Part shown: in pieces, positions 8,270 through 16,651 of the stretch | Layout of the letters: the number at the start of each line of letters is the position of its first letter | Position numbering within the stretch: the stretch's first letter is position 1 | DNA from: Variovorax boronicumulans NBRC 103145 | GTDB lineage: Bacteria > Pseudomonadota > Gammaproteobacteria > Burkholderiales > Burkholderiaceae_C | Direction: 5' to 3' | Length of the DNA stretch: 64,000 nt | Assembly (NCBI RefSeq): GCF_001591345.1 | Contig: NZ_BCUS01000008.1 | Location: forward strand, 1 to 64,000 | Notes under the pieces: model-generated | What the model saw: only the letters and a program-made list of their open reading frames with translations | The model's database searches: none | What the model was told of the DNA's origin: nothing | Program-made: the position numbers and the translations under genes

Positions 8270-9238
8270 ATGAAACCTCCCACTTCCAAGTCTCCCGCCC
8301 CGGCTCGCACCGGGGCGCGCACCGAACGCCCGATCAACCAGCGCGTGCTCCAGGAGGAGTCGATGCGCTACTTCTTGGAGGTGGCGCGCGTCGGTTCGGT
8401 CACCGAGGCGGCCGTGCGGCTGAACGTGGCGCCGTCGGCCGTGAGCCGACAGATCGGCCGCATCGAGCGCGAGCTCGACACCCTCCTGTTCGAGCGCCGC
8501 GCCCGCGGCATGGCGCTCAACTCAGCCGGCGAGCTGCTGGCGGCGCACGCGCGCCGGGCCTGGCTCGACATCGAGCGCGTGACCGACGACATCCTCGCGT
8601 TGCGCGGCCTGCGCAAGGGCGAGGTGCGCGTGGCCGCGACCGAGGGCTTCGCCTACGAGTTCCTGCCGGCCCTGGTGGCTGCGTTCCAGGCGCGCTGTCC
8701 CGGCATCCGCTTCTCGCTCGACATGTGCGTGCAGCGCGAGGTGGCGCGCCGCGTGCGCGAAGGCCTGGTCGACCTCGGCGTGACGGTGAGCCTGGGCTCG
8801 GAGCACGGCCTGGACGTCGAGATCCGGCACCCCTCGCCCGTGTGCGCGGTCATGGCGCCTTCGCATCCACTGGCCGAGCGGCGGCAGGTGTCGCTGGCGC
8901 AGGTGGTTCACTACCCGCTCGCGCTGCCGGCCCCCACATCGACGCTGCGCCAGCTGCTTAACATCAGCTGCGCCCGCCAGCGCCTGCCGCTCGAGGCGGC
9001 ACTGACCAGCGACCACCTCTATCCACTGGTGCACTACGCGGCGCACGGCCAGGCCGTGACCTTCTGCGGCGAGCTCGCGCTGCGCCAGCAGCTCGAGAAC
9101 GGCACGATCGTGGCGCGCGCCTTGCGCGACCGCGAGATGAACGAGCGGCATTTCGAGGTGCAGAGCATGGCCGGCCGGCGCCTGCCCGATGCGGCGCGCG
9201 CTTTCGTCGAGCACCTGCGCGAGGTGCTCAGCGCCTGA
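8270..9238 (+). CDS. LysR family transcriptional regulator
   Basis: A 322-residue LysR protein. After a disordered Lys/Pro-rich head of about 35 residues comes the HTH region (MRYFLEVARVGSVTEAAVRL, then NVAPSAVSRQIGRIERELD). The effector domain begins near GEVRVAATEGFAYEFLP. The ATG at 8270 is chosen over earlier codons because the 23-bp inverted repeat at 8237-8259 would otherwise fall inside the gene. It probably governs the divergent Bug receptor-amidase pair. Its 3' end is convergent with a second Bug gene, 21 bp away. Confidence 0.88.
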   Translation: MKPPTSKSPAPARTGARTERPINQRVLQEESMRYFLEVARVGSVTEAAVRLNVAPSAVSRQIGRIERELDTLLFERRARGMALNSAGELLAAHARRAWLDIERVTDDILALRGLRKGEVRVAATEGFAYEFLPALVAAFQARCPGIRFSLDMCVQREVARRVREGLVDLGVTVSLGSEHGLDVEIRHPSPVCAVMAPSHPLAERRQVSLAQVVHYPLALPAPTSTLRQLLNISCARQRLPLEAALTSDHLYPLVHYAAHGQAVTFCGELALRQQLENGTIVARALRDREMNERHFEVQSMAGRRLPDAARAFVEHLREVLSA

Positions 9239-9259
9239 TGCGCGGCGCGGGGCCGAAGC

Positions 9260-10282
9260 TCAGTCGGCCGTGATGTTGTTCGCCTTCACGACGGCGCCCC
9301 ACATCTTGTACTGGTCGCGGGTCATCGCGCCGAGCTGCTCGGGCGAGCCGCCACCGGGCTCGTCCCCGCGATCGACGATGCTCTTGACCACGGTCGGCTC
9401 CTTCAGCGCCGCGTTCATGGCGCTGTTGGCCTTCTTCACGACCTCGGGGCTCAACCCGGGCGGCCCGTACAGGCCGATGAAGGAGATGATGCTGAAGTCC
9501 TTGATGCCGCTTTCCGCGGCGGTGGGCACGTTCGGCAGCATCGGCGAACGCTTGTCGCTGGTCACCAGCAGGGGCCGCAGCTGGCCCGACTTCACGAACG
9601 GGGCGACGACGGAGGTGGCGTCGAACATGGCGTCGAGGCGGCCGGCCATCAGGTCAACCATCGCCGGGCTGCTGCCCTTGTAGGGCACATGGTTCATCGC
9701 CGGGTTGCCCAGGCGCTCGCGCAGCAGTTCCATGGTGACGTGGATCAGCGAGCCTGCGCCCCCCGTTCCGTAGTCGATGCCCTTGCCGCTCTTGGCACGC
9801 GACTTCACCTCTTCGGCGAACTGCGCGTAGGTCTTGATCGGCGACGTGGCGGGCACCACCAGCACCAGCGGCGACTGCAGCATGATGCCGATGGGGGTCA
9901 TCTTTTGCGGATCGACGATGCCGAGCTTGGTGTACACGTGCGGCATGATCGTCATCGAGCCGTTGCCCACCAGCAGCTTGTGGCCGTCCGGCGGCGCCTT
10001 CATCAGTTCAACCGACGCGATGTTGCCGTTCACGCCGGCCTTGTTGTCGATGACCACGGGCTGGCCGAGCGCGCCCTGCATGCCGTTCGTCAGCACGCGG
10101 CCGGCGAAGTCGGTCTGCCCACCGGGCGGGAAGCCGATCAGCAGCGTGACCGATTTGCTGGGCCAGGCCGTCTGTGCCCACGCGGGGCTTGCCCCGAAGG
10201 CGCCCAGGCCGAGTGCCGCGGCACCCAGGCAAAGAAGCAGGCGGCGCGGCGCTGCACGAAGGGGCTGGGTGGCTTGGATCAT
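9260..10282 (-). CDS. Bug-type periplasmic solute-binding protein (TctC family)
   Basis: A 340-residue receptor with an N-terminal signal peptide (basic head, hydrophobic core, cleavage near PAWAQTAWP). Family marks: WPSKSVTLLIGFPPGGQTDF, VVIDNKAGVNGN and NHVPYKGSSPAMVDLMAGR. Ligand is likely a carboxylate; identity unknown. It differs from the receptor at 7141 across most of its length, so it is not a recent duplicate. It is the last of a leftward run that includes the lipoprotein, acid phosphatase and porin genes, but the 85-bp and 118-bp gaps upstream leave room for separate promoters. Confidence 0.92.
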   Translation of the reverse strand: MIQATQPLRAAPRRLLLCLGAAALGLGAFGASPAWAQTAWPSKSVTLLIGFPPGGQTDFAGRVLTNGMQGALGQPVVIDNKAGVNGNIASVELMKAPPDGHKLLVGNGSMTIMPHVYTKLGIVDPQKMTPIGIMLQSPLVLVVPATSPIKTYAQFAEEVKSRAKSGKGIDYGTGGAGSLIHVTMELLRERLGNPAMNHVPYKGSSPAMVDLMAGRLDAMFDATSVVAPFVKSGQLRPLLVTSDKRSPMLPNVPTAAESGIKDFSIISFIGLYGPPGLSPEVVKKANSAMNAALKEPTVVKSIVDRGDEPGGGSPEQLGAMTRDQYKMWGAVVKANNITAD

Positions 10283-10325
10283 GAAGTCCTCCGATGGGTC
10301 GTCTGTGGCAAATCGCAGCGCGCCC

Positions 10326-10347
10326 GCCCGTGGATCGACGCACGGGC
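10326..10347. other. Inverted repeat upstream of the Bug gene
   Basis: GCCCGT and ACGGGC with a 10-nt loop between the lipoprotein stop and the Bug start. There is no T-tract in either direction, so a Rho-independent terminator is unlikely; it may be an operator or attenuator-like hairpin. Confidence 0.25.
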
Positions 10348-10367
10348 CGGGGCGCCGCCCTGCGGGC

Positions 10368-11051
10368 TCAGTTCACGGCGAAGCAGTACATCAGGCCGGC
10401 ACTGCCGCTTTGCTTGAGCTGATCGACGCTGCAGCCCCGCGTGCCGTGTGACGCGTTCCACGAGGCGTTGGCGACCGGGTCGGGGTTGGTGCCCTTCTTG
10501 TCGTGGTGGCCGACGATGGCCGAGCCGTCGACGCTGCGCGTCCAGTTGCTGCAGGTGGTGTCCTTGCCGGCGGCGGCCGGTGCGAGCGTGCCGTCGGGGC
10601 GCGAGCCGGTGAGGATGTCGTGCCGGTTGACCGGGTCGCCGAAGCCCGAGACCACCTCGCCCTTCTCGGTCAGCGAGGTGTCCTTGCCGAGCTTGGCGTT
10701 CGCGCTGTGCAGGTCGGCCACGCTGGTGGCCACGACCACGCCCTTGGCGTTGCGCCACGGCCCGGCGCCGATGCGGTCGCGTGCGTTGACGGCCGGCTGG
10801 CCGCCCGCTTCGGCGGCGCTCAGGTAGGCACGCCAGGTCTTGCCGCCCGCACCGGCGCTCGCGGCCAGCGCCTGGCACTGGCGGTCGGCGCCGGCCAGGC
10901 CGCCGAGGTCACCGCCCTTGCCAGGGTTGGCACTCGTGATGAAGAAGCTCATCGGGTTGGCGTCCTTGCCCGAAGACATGGCGCCGCATGCAGCGAGGAG
11001 CGCGACCGCCGAGGCCGCGGCACCCCATGACAGAACGGAACGATGGCGCAT
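10368..11051 (-). CDS. Exported lipoprotein with lectin/endostatin-like domain
   Basis: A 227-residue lipoprotein; the signal peptide ends in the lipobox LLAAC (Cys22). The rest looks like the C-type-lectin/endostatin-type fold seen in bacterial proteins annotated as lectins: MSFFITSANPGKGGDLGGL, ADRQCQALA, TWRAYLS, CSNWTRS and a C-terminal MYCFAVN. It has several cysteines that could pair. The function is not established; surface glycan or ligand binding is a guess from the fold. The ATG at 11051 is chosen because it gives a compact lipoprotein signal. It lies between the acid phosphatase and Bug genes, same strand. Confidence 0.75.
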   Translation of the reverse strand: MRHRSVLSWGAAASAVALLAACGAMSSGKDANPMSFFITSANPGKGGDLGGLAGADRQCQALAASAGAGGKTWRAYLSAAEAGGQPAVNARDRIGAGPWRNAKGVVVATSVADLHSANAKLGKDTSLTEKGEVVSGFGDPVNRHDILTGSRPDGTLAPAAAGKDTTCSNWTRSVDGSAIVGHHDKKGTNPDPVANASWNASHGTRGCSVDQLKQSGSAGLMYCFAVN

Positions 11052-11169
11052 GCGAGGTCTCCTTGGAGTGGTTGGAGTTGGCGAGGCTACCCGCTTCGCA
11101 CACGCAGCGTTCCCCTCGACAACCCGCACACACGCTGGCCGTGGGCGAGGTGGTCGAGGGGGCGCGTGC

Positions 11170-12018
11170 TCAGGGCGTCAGCACCGCGGAGCCCGCGATC
11201 GCATTCGCCTCGGCCGCGCAGTCGGCCGCGGGCGGGGCGCTGTCCGGGCGGCTGCGTGCCTGCGCGATCTCGTTCTTCGCCGCGCTCATCTGCGCCGTGA
11301 ACACCGGGTTGGCATGCAGCCGGCCCACGGTCGCCGCGCCGATCAGGCGTCCCGCTTCGATGTCGCTGCGCCAGTGCACGCCGCAGATGCCGCGGCTTTG
11401 CGCGAAGGCGCGGCCGCGCTGCAGCAGCGCATCCGCGCGCTCCGGCGCGAGCTCCGTCAGCACCAGGGCCCAGGCCCAGCCCAGCGCCGAGTGCCCGGAG
11501 GGGTAGGAGCCGTCCTTGGCCAGGTGCGCTTCTTCCTTCGGCGTGCAGCTGGCGGCCTTCAGCGCCACGAAGGGCCGCGTGCGCTGGTACTTCTCCTTGG
11601 CCTTGTAGGTGGCGCCGCCGGCATCGGCCAGCGTGCGCCGCAGCAGCATGTTCAGGTGCGGCGTCTGCTGCTCGGAAATGCGCACGCCCAGCGCGCAGGA
11701 GAAGGTGGAGGCCGCCTCCGGAAAGCGCAGGTTGGCATCGCGCACCGCGAGCGCGCCGCGCGGCGAACCCTGCAGCGCGGTGAGGCTGCGGAACGCAGCG
11801 ACGTCGGCCGCCAGCGCGGCCGAGTTCGCCTCGGGCGGCGGTGGCAGCAGCGCCAGGCTGTCGGGCATCTCGGCCGAGGCCAGGTAGCCCTTGAGATAGC
11901 CCGATCCCGGGCGTGTTTCGCCGACGTCGGCCGCCGAGGTGGTCGGCGCGGGCGGCGTGGCGCAGCCGCCCGCGAGCAGGGCCGCGATGAGCAGCGGCGA
12001 CAGGTGTTTCAAAGCCAT
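11170..12018 (-). CDS. Class A acid phosphatase, PAP2 superfamily
   Basis: A 282-residue exported phosphatase with an N-terminal signal that ends in a possible lipobox (LLAGGC). The three parts of the PAP2 active site are seen in order: KEKYQRTRP (KX6RP-type), SYPSGHSALG (PSGH) and SRGICGVHWRSDIEAGR (SRX5HX3D). Class A non-specific acid phosphatases (PhoN type) release phosphate from organic esters in the periplasm. The start at 12018 follows an SD-like GAGGTACC. It is 22 bp downstream of the porin gene and probably cotranscribed with it, which would pair outer-membrane entry with periplasmic dephosphorylation; that pairing is inference. Confidence 0.9.
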   Translation of the reverse strand: MALKHLSPLLIAALLAGGCATPPAPTTSAADVGETRPGSGYLKGYLASAEMPDSLALLPPPPEANSAALAADVAAFRSLTALQGSPRGALAVRDANLRFPEAASTFSCALGVRISEQQTPHLNMLLRRTLADAGGATYKAKEKYQRTRPFVALKAASCTPKEEAHLAKDGSYPSGHSALGWAWALVLTELAPERADALLQRGRAFAQSRGICGVHWRSDIEAGRLIGAATVGRLHANPVFTAQMSAAKNEIAQARSRPDSAPPAADCAAEANAIAGSAVLTP

Positions 12019-12040
12019 GGGTACCTCTTTTCGCATGCGC

Positions 12041-13369
12041 TCAGAACGCGTGGCGGATGCCGAAGTCGTAGCCCATCGACGAGCGCGGCGCCCAGCCCGC
12101 GGCCTGCGCGGTGCCGCCCGTGAGGTAGGCGGCCGAGCCGCCGGTGATGGCGCCCATCACGCCGGGGTTGTTCCAGCCGTCCTTGATGCGGATGCGCGAC
12201 ACCGAGGCATACAGCGCGGTGCGCTTGGACAGGTTGTGCACGTAGCCCAGCGAGATCTGGTTGGCCGTGGTGTCGCGGTTGCCGTTCAGGCCCCACAGCA
12301 GGCTGTTCAGGTCGGTCGCGGCCGGCGCGCCGTTCTTGTACTTCACCGACGCGTACGACGCGCGGATGAGGCCCGGGCCCACGGGCACGGTCACGCCCAG
12401 CATGTAGCCGTTGTACTTGTCCTTGCGCGTCGTGGTGTTCATGAACGGAACCGCCAGGCCCGGCAGGTTCTGCAGCGTGCCCGTCTCGTTCTTGTCCTGC
12501 ACGCGCGAGACCTCGGCGAACAGCTTGGCGGGGCCGAAGTTGTACGACGCGCCCAGGTTCAGCGCGTTGATCTTGCGCTCCTGCGTGGCGGTCGCGATGC
12601 CCAGCGCGTTGAGCGTGGTGCTGTCGGCGGCCGTGCTCTGGCCGTAGGCCAGGGCCAGGTCGAGCGGCCCGCTGGCATAGCCCAGGCGACCACCCACGTA
12701 GCGGCCCTTGGCCGATGGCGTGCCGGGCTGGTCGCTGCGCTTGGTGTTCTCGTGCAGCGTGTACTGCAGCTGGCCGTAGACGCCGCCCAGGTTCGGCGGC
12801 AGGAAGTAGCCGATCGAGTTGCCGGTGCGGATGTAGTTGTCGGTCGCGGCCACCACGGAGCCGGGGCCGGCGATGGCGGCGATGCGGCTGTTGATGTTGG
12901 CGATGAGGTTGGTGCCCACGCCGTTGGTGCCGAAGGGATCGAAGACGGTGTCGTTCCAGAAGGTCGCGGCGTAGTCGCGGCCCAGGCGCAGTTCGCCGAA
13001 CGGGCCCGACAGGCTCATCGTCGAGCGGCGGTTGAAGTTGGTGATGCCCTTGGCGCCGTCGTCGTTGGTGATGCCCGACTCCAGCCAGAAGCTCGCCGCC
13101 AGGCCGCCACCCAGGTCTTCCGTGCCGCGAAAGCCGATGCGGCTGCCCGCATAGCCCGAGTTCGACAGCGCGGTCTGGCTCGTCTTGGCACTGCCGCCCG
13201 CGGCGTTCGCGGGCGGCAGCGCGAAGGGGTTGGGGCTGTGGTACGTGCTCTTGGACGTGTAGCGGCTGATGCCGACGTCGACGATGCCGAACACGGTCAC
13301 GGACGATTGCGCCGATGCAGTACCGGCAGTCGCGAGAAGGGCCAGTGCGGCCAGGGAGTGATGTTTCAT
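12041..13369 (-). CDS. General diffusion porin (Burkholderia/Neisseria type)
   Basis: Outer-membrane beta-barrel porin of 442 residues. The signal peptide is MKHHSLAALALLATAGTASA followed by QSSVTVFGIVDVGI, the usual first strand of this family. Conserved pieces: SRIGFRGTEDLGGGLAASFWLE, RRSTMSLSGPFGELRLGRDY, and a C terminus ending in RHAF with the terminal Phe required for barrel assembly. It is longer than the common 350-400 residues, with extended loops. The leader upstream contains a 9-bp-stem hairpin (13450-13471) and, farther off, the 44-bp element at 13731-13774. Confidence 0.93.
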   Translation of the reverse strand: MKHHSLAALALLATAGTASAQSSVTVFGIVDVGISRYTSKSTYHSPNPFALPPANAAGGSAKTSQTALSNSGYAGSRIGFRGTEDLGGGLAASFWLESGITNDDGAKGITNFNRRSTMSLSGPFGELRLGRDYAATFWNDTVFDPFGTNGVGTNLIANINSRIAAIAGPGSVVAATDNYIRTGNSIGYFLPPNLGGVYGQLQYTLHENTKRSDQPGTPSAKGRYVGGRLGYASGPLDLALAYGQSTAADSTTLNALGIATATQERKINALNLGASYNFGPAKLFAEVSRVQDKNETGTLQNLPGLAVPFMNTTTRKDKYNGYMLGVTVPVGPGLIRASYASVKYKNGAPAATDLNSLLWGLNGNRDTTANQISLGYVHNLSKRTALYASVSRIRIKDGWNNPGVMGAITGGSAAYLTGGTAQAAGWAPRSSMGYDFGIRHAF

Positions 13370-13449
13370 GGCAGGTCTTGCTTTGCTTGCTTCTTCAGGG
13401 ATGAACGAGTCCGCTGGTGCGCATCGCTGCGTTCCAGGGCTCGGGTGTT

Positions 13450-13471
13450 CCGAAGGGCGGATGCCCTTCGG
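13450..13471. other. Perfect hairpin in the leader upstream of the porin
   Basis: CCGAAGGGC-GGAT-GCCCTTCGG, a 9-bp stem with a 4-nt loop, about 80 bp upstream of the porin ATG. A second inverted repeat, GCGTCGC-ATGC-GCGACGC, lies at 13597-13614. The 420-bp gap 13370-13792 has no convincing gene. If porin transcription starts near 13731 these structures would sit in its 5' untranslated region. Confidence 0.4.
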
Positions 13472-13730
13472 GGACTTCGGGAAAAAGGGGTGCGGCCTCT
13501 AGCCGCGCACGCAGGGCGTGTGGCCGCGCATCACGGCATTCGCATCGCGTCGCGCGAGCCGCGCATGCTGCGCAGGGGTCTCGTCGTTCGCGCATCGCGT
13601 CGCATGCGCGACGCAAGAAGCCGGATCAACGAACGCGCCGCGGTGCTGCGAAACAGCGGCAGGCGTGCAGGCAGGGAACGTGCATGTCTCACTTAGGGAG
13701 TTCCTCGTTGTTCTTTGATTGGCCGGTCCT

Positions 13731-13774
13731 ATGATAGGAATCGCTGCTCTTCGAATCCGTCAACCAGGCAACAG
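13731..13774 (-). promoter_or_regulatory. 44-bp element, copy A (upstream of Crp-like gene and porin)
   Basis: Aligns without gaps to 21467-21510, with 33 of 44 bases identical. Read leftward, the core is CTGGTTGACGGA followed by TCGA and, 17 bp after TTGACG, TTCCTA. It lies 18 bp before the ATG of the Crp/Fnr-like gene and about 360 bp upstream of the porin start. It could be a promoter or the binding site of that regulator. Confidence 0.5.
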
Positions 13775-13792
13775 TTTTTGCTGAGTCATCCC

Positions 13793-14521
13793 ATGGAATA
13801 CCCGCAACCCGTATCGCAGAGCACAAGGGAAGAGATCGAGCACGGGCTGAGCACGTGCGCGGTGTTTCTCGATTGGCCGAAAGACCGGCTGCGCGAGTTG
13901 GCGAACGCCGCGCGCGCCAGGCACTACCGGCGCCGCACGCCGCTCGTGAGCCGCGGCAACCACCAGCGGGAGGTGTTCGTGATCGTGTCGGGCTCGATCG
14001 AGATCGCGGCCACCAACGCGGCCGGCGACAAGTACATCCTCTCGGTGCTCGGGGCCGGCCAGATCACGCGCATGGTGCATCTCATCGACGACATGCAGCC
14101 CATCTTCGCCTTCGATGCGCGCGCCGATTCGCACATCATCCACATCCCCGGTGCCGCCATGCGGCGCATCCTCGATGCGGAGCCGGTGCTGTGGCGCAGC
14201 ATCGCCCAGACCATGCTGCGGCGCTATCGCATGAGCGCCGAGATCCTGCAGGACCAGGTGCTGGGCTCGGTGCGCCGGCGCACGGCGATCACGCTGCTCA
14301 ACATGGTGTATCGCTACGGGGACGCGAGCGGCGCGCCGTGCGACACCGAGCTGCGCGTGTCGCAGACCGACCTGGCGAACATGCTGGGCGTGTCGCGCCA
14401 GACCGTCGGCAAGGAACTGGCGCAGTTCAAGGACGAGGGCGTGCTCGGCTGCAACGAGGGCTACCGCCTGGTCACCGTGGTCGACCTGCCCCGACTGCAC
14501 CGCATCGCCGCGGAAGACTGA
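13793..14521 (+). CDS. Crp/Fnr family transcriptional regulator
   Basis: A 242-residue regulator with an N-terminal cyclic-nucleotide-binding-type beta-roll (about 25-140, including SRGNHQREVFVIVSGSIEI), a dimerisation helix, and a C-terminal Crp-type HTH (SQTDLANMLGVSRQTVGKEL, about 196-215). No Fnr-type N-terminal cysteine cluster is seen, so an oxygen-sensing Fe-S cluster is unlikely; the ligand is unknown. The ATG at 13793 is preferred because an in-frame start at 13715 would include the 44-bp element. It is divergent from the porin gene and convergent with the AraC gene. The shared element suggests it controls itself and the sulfatase operon; inference. Confidence 0.87.
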   Translation: MEYPQPVSQSTREEIEHGLSTCAVFLDWPKDRLRELANAARARHYRRRTPLVSRGNHQREVFVIVSGSIEIAATNAAGDKYILSVLGAGQITRMVHLIDDMQPIFAFDARADSHIIHIPGAAMRRILDAEPVLWRSIAQTMLRRYRMSAEILQDQVLGSVRRRTAITLLNMVYRYGDASGAPCDTELRVSQTDLANMLGVSRQTVGKELAQFKDEGVLGCNEGYRLVTVVDLPRLHRIAAED

Positions 14522-14534
14522 GCCGAGGCCTCAC

Positions 14535-15581
14535 TCAGCACGGCGCGCAGGCCAGGCGGTAGGCGTGCGGGCTGGTGCCGGTCCAGCGCACGAAGGCGTG
14601 CCTGAAGTTCGCGGCCTCGCTGTAGCCCAGGCGCTCCGCGATCTCCTCGGTGGTCATGCGGGTCTTGCGCAGGTACTCGATGGCCAGCCGCAGGCGCACC
14701 TCGTTGAGGATCGACCGGTACGTGGTGCCGTGCGTGGCGAGCCGTCGCCGCAGCGTGCGCGGCTCCAGCGCGAGTGTGCGGGCCATCGACTCGATGCTCG
14801 GAAAACGCCACGGCATCTGCTCCACCAGCGTGCGCCGCACCGCCGCAGCGATGCCGCCGGCATGCGCGAGCCCGGCCACGAATTGCTGGCAGCTCTCACT
14901 GGCCATGGCGTGCGTGAGCGGATCGTGCAGGCGCGGCGCGCGCGTGCACCAGGCCTCGTCGAACTGCAGCGCGTTGTCGGGCTGGCCGAACTGCACGGGG
15001 CACTGGAACCACGCCTCCCAGACGCCCGCGCCGTGCTCGGGCGCGGGGCAGGCCAGGCGCAGGCCCGTGAAGCCGAAGCCATCGCCGTACAGGTCGCGTG
15101 CCAGCGTCAGGTGGGCCGCGAAGGTGAAGGCCAGCGCAAAGCGGTAGAGCGGATCGCGCGGGTCGGGCGACACCAGCACCTCGAAGCTGCAGGTGCCGGG
15201 CGCGCGCGCGGGGTCGTGGTGCATGTCGGCCAGCGGCCCGATGGTGCGGCGGTAGGTGATGGCGAACTCGATCAACGCGCTGAAGGTGGGGCTGCTCTGC
15301 AGCGCATAGCCCCACATGCCGTAGGCCGTGAGGTGCATGCGCGCGCCCGCACGCAGCGCCACCGTGGGGTTGCGTGCCAGCGCGAGCGCATTGCGCAGCA
15401 CGGTGACCGTCTGCGCATACGACACGCGCGTGCCGGGCGCGCGCAGCTCGGCTTCGTCCAGGTCGCTGCCGGCCAATGCCTGTGCGGCGGGGATGCCGTC
15501 CGAGGCCAGCGTGGCGACGACCGCGGCGATGCGCTGCGGTGTGTACACCCGGGGTTCGAAATCGGGAGGCGGGTGATGCAC
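14535..15581 (-). CDS. AraC family transcriptional regulator
   Basis: About 348 residues from a GTG at 15581; a TTG at 15602 abutting the previous stop codon is an alternative. The N-terminal half matches the arabinose-binding/OruR-type domain of AraC regulators (LRAGARMHLTAYGMWGYAL). The C terminus has the double HTH: SIESMARTLALEPRTLRRRL, then TTEEIAERLGYSEAANFRHA followed by FVRWTGTSPHAYR. It is the last gene of the Bug-sulfatase-DUF1254-Bug series, 21 bp after the second Bug gene. A regulator at the end of its own operon is plausible. Confidence 0.88.
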   Translation of the reverse strand: MHHPPPDFEPRVYTPQRIAAVVATLASDGIPAAQALAGSDLDEAELRAPGTRVSYAQTVTVLRNALALARNPTVALRAGARMHLTAYGMWGYALQSSPTFSALIEFAITYRRTIGPLADMHHDPARAPGTCSFEVLVSPDPRDPLYRFALAFTFAAHLTLARDLYGDGFGFTGLRLACPAPEHGAGVWEAWFQCPVQFGQPDNALQFDEAWCTRAPRLHDPLTHAMASESCQQFVAGLAHAGGIAAAVRRTLVEQMPWRFPSIESMARTLALEPRTLRRRLATHGTTYRSILNEVRLRLAIEYLRKTRMTTEEIAERLGYSEAANFRHAFVRWTGTSPHAYRLACAPC

Positions 15582-15602
15582 GGGTCTCGGCCGGCGGCGC
15601 AA

Positions 15603-16598
15603 TCAGTCCAGCGTGACGCCCGTGGCCCGCGTGAGTTTCAGCGACACGGGCAGGAACGCCTTGTACGCCGCCGAGGCTTCGGCCGGCGTGTTGCCGATGG
15701 GCTCGGCGCCCATGTCCTCGATGCGGCGCTGCACCTCGGGCTGCTTCACCACTGCGGCGACTTCGCGGCTCAGCTTCTCGACGATGGCATCGGGCGTCTT
15801 GGCGGGCACCAGCAGCGAGGTGGGCGCCATGAGCATGAACATGTCGTCCTTGTAGCCCTGCTCGGCGAAGGTGGGCACCGTGGGGGCGGCCTTGGCGCGC
15901 TGCGCGCCGGGCACGGCGATGGCGCGCAGCTTGCCGGCCGCGACGTAGGGCTGGAAGGTGCTGATGGAACCCACGGTCATCTGGATCACGCCGCTGAGCA
16001 GGTCGACCGCCATCGGGCTCTCACCCTTGTAGGCCGCGTGCAGGGTCTGGGTGCCGTAGGTCTTGTCCATGAAGACCTGCATCTGGTGCGGCTGCACGCC
16101 GGGGCCCCAGGAGCCCATCGCGTACTTGCCGGGCGCCTTGCGCACGGCCTCGACGAGGCCCTTGAAGTCCTGTGCCGGCACGGAAGGGTGCACGACCATG
16201 ATCGTGCGCGTGCTCGCGATGTCCGACACATGGCGCAGGTCGGTGCGCGGGTCGTAGGGCAGCTTCTTGTAGAGCGCGAGGTTCGCGGCGATCGGGCCCG
16301 GCACCGACAGCAGCACGGTGTAGCCGTCGGGCGCGCTCTTGGCCACGTAGTCGGTGCCGATGATGCCGCCGGCGCCGCTGCGGTTCTCCACCAGCACGGG
16401 CTGCTTCAGCCGCTTGGCGAGCCCGTCGCCCACCAGCCGCGCGAGCGCGTCGGCCGAGCCGCCGGCCTGGTACTGGACGATGATGCGGATCGGCTTGCTC
16501 GGGTAGTCGGCCTGCGCCAGGGCAGCACCGGCCGCCAGGTGGAGTCCGACGAAGCACAGGCCGGGCGCGCGCAGCGCGCGGTAGCTGAAACGGTTCAT
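15603..16598 (-). CDS. Bug-type periplasmic solute-binding protein (TctC family)
   Basis: A 331-residue receptor. The signal peptide ends near AALAQADYP, and mature YPSKPIRIIVQYQAGGSADA replaces the more common PFPPGG by QYQAGG. LVENRSGAGGIIGTDYVAK and the C-terminal family pattern are present. It is cotranscribed with the DUF1254 and sulfatase genes (53-bp gap) and is the second Bug receptor of this operon. Together with the receptor at 20398 it would feed substrate to the sulfatase. No membrane partner is encoded nearby. Confidence 0.92.
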   Translation of the reverse strand: MNRFSYRALRAPGLCFVGLHLAAGAALAQADYPSKPIRIIVQYQAGGSADALARLVGDGLAKRLKQPVLVENRSGAGGIIGTDYVAKSAPDGYTVLLSVPGPIAANLALYKKLPYDPRTDLRHVSDIASTRTIMVVHPSVPAQDFKGLVEAVRKAPGKYAMGSWGPGVQPHQMQVFMDKTYGTQTLHAAYKGESPMAVDLLSGVIQMTVGSISTFQPYVAAGKLRAIAVPGAQRAKAAPTVPTFAEQGYKDDMFMLMAPTSLLVPAKTPDAIVEKLSREVAAVVKQPEVQRRIEDMGAEPIGNTPAEASAAYKAFLPVSLKLTRATGVTLD

Positions 16599-16651
16599 GA
16601 AGGTGAGTGCCTTTCGGGTGGGGGACGGTGCTGTCGATGCGGTCGGTTCGG

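Noticed and set aside
13395..13616. Small minus-strand frame in the porin leader
   Set aside because: Arg/Ala/Cys-rich translation without SD; the DNA is better explained by hairpins and leader.
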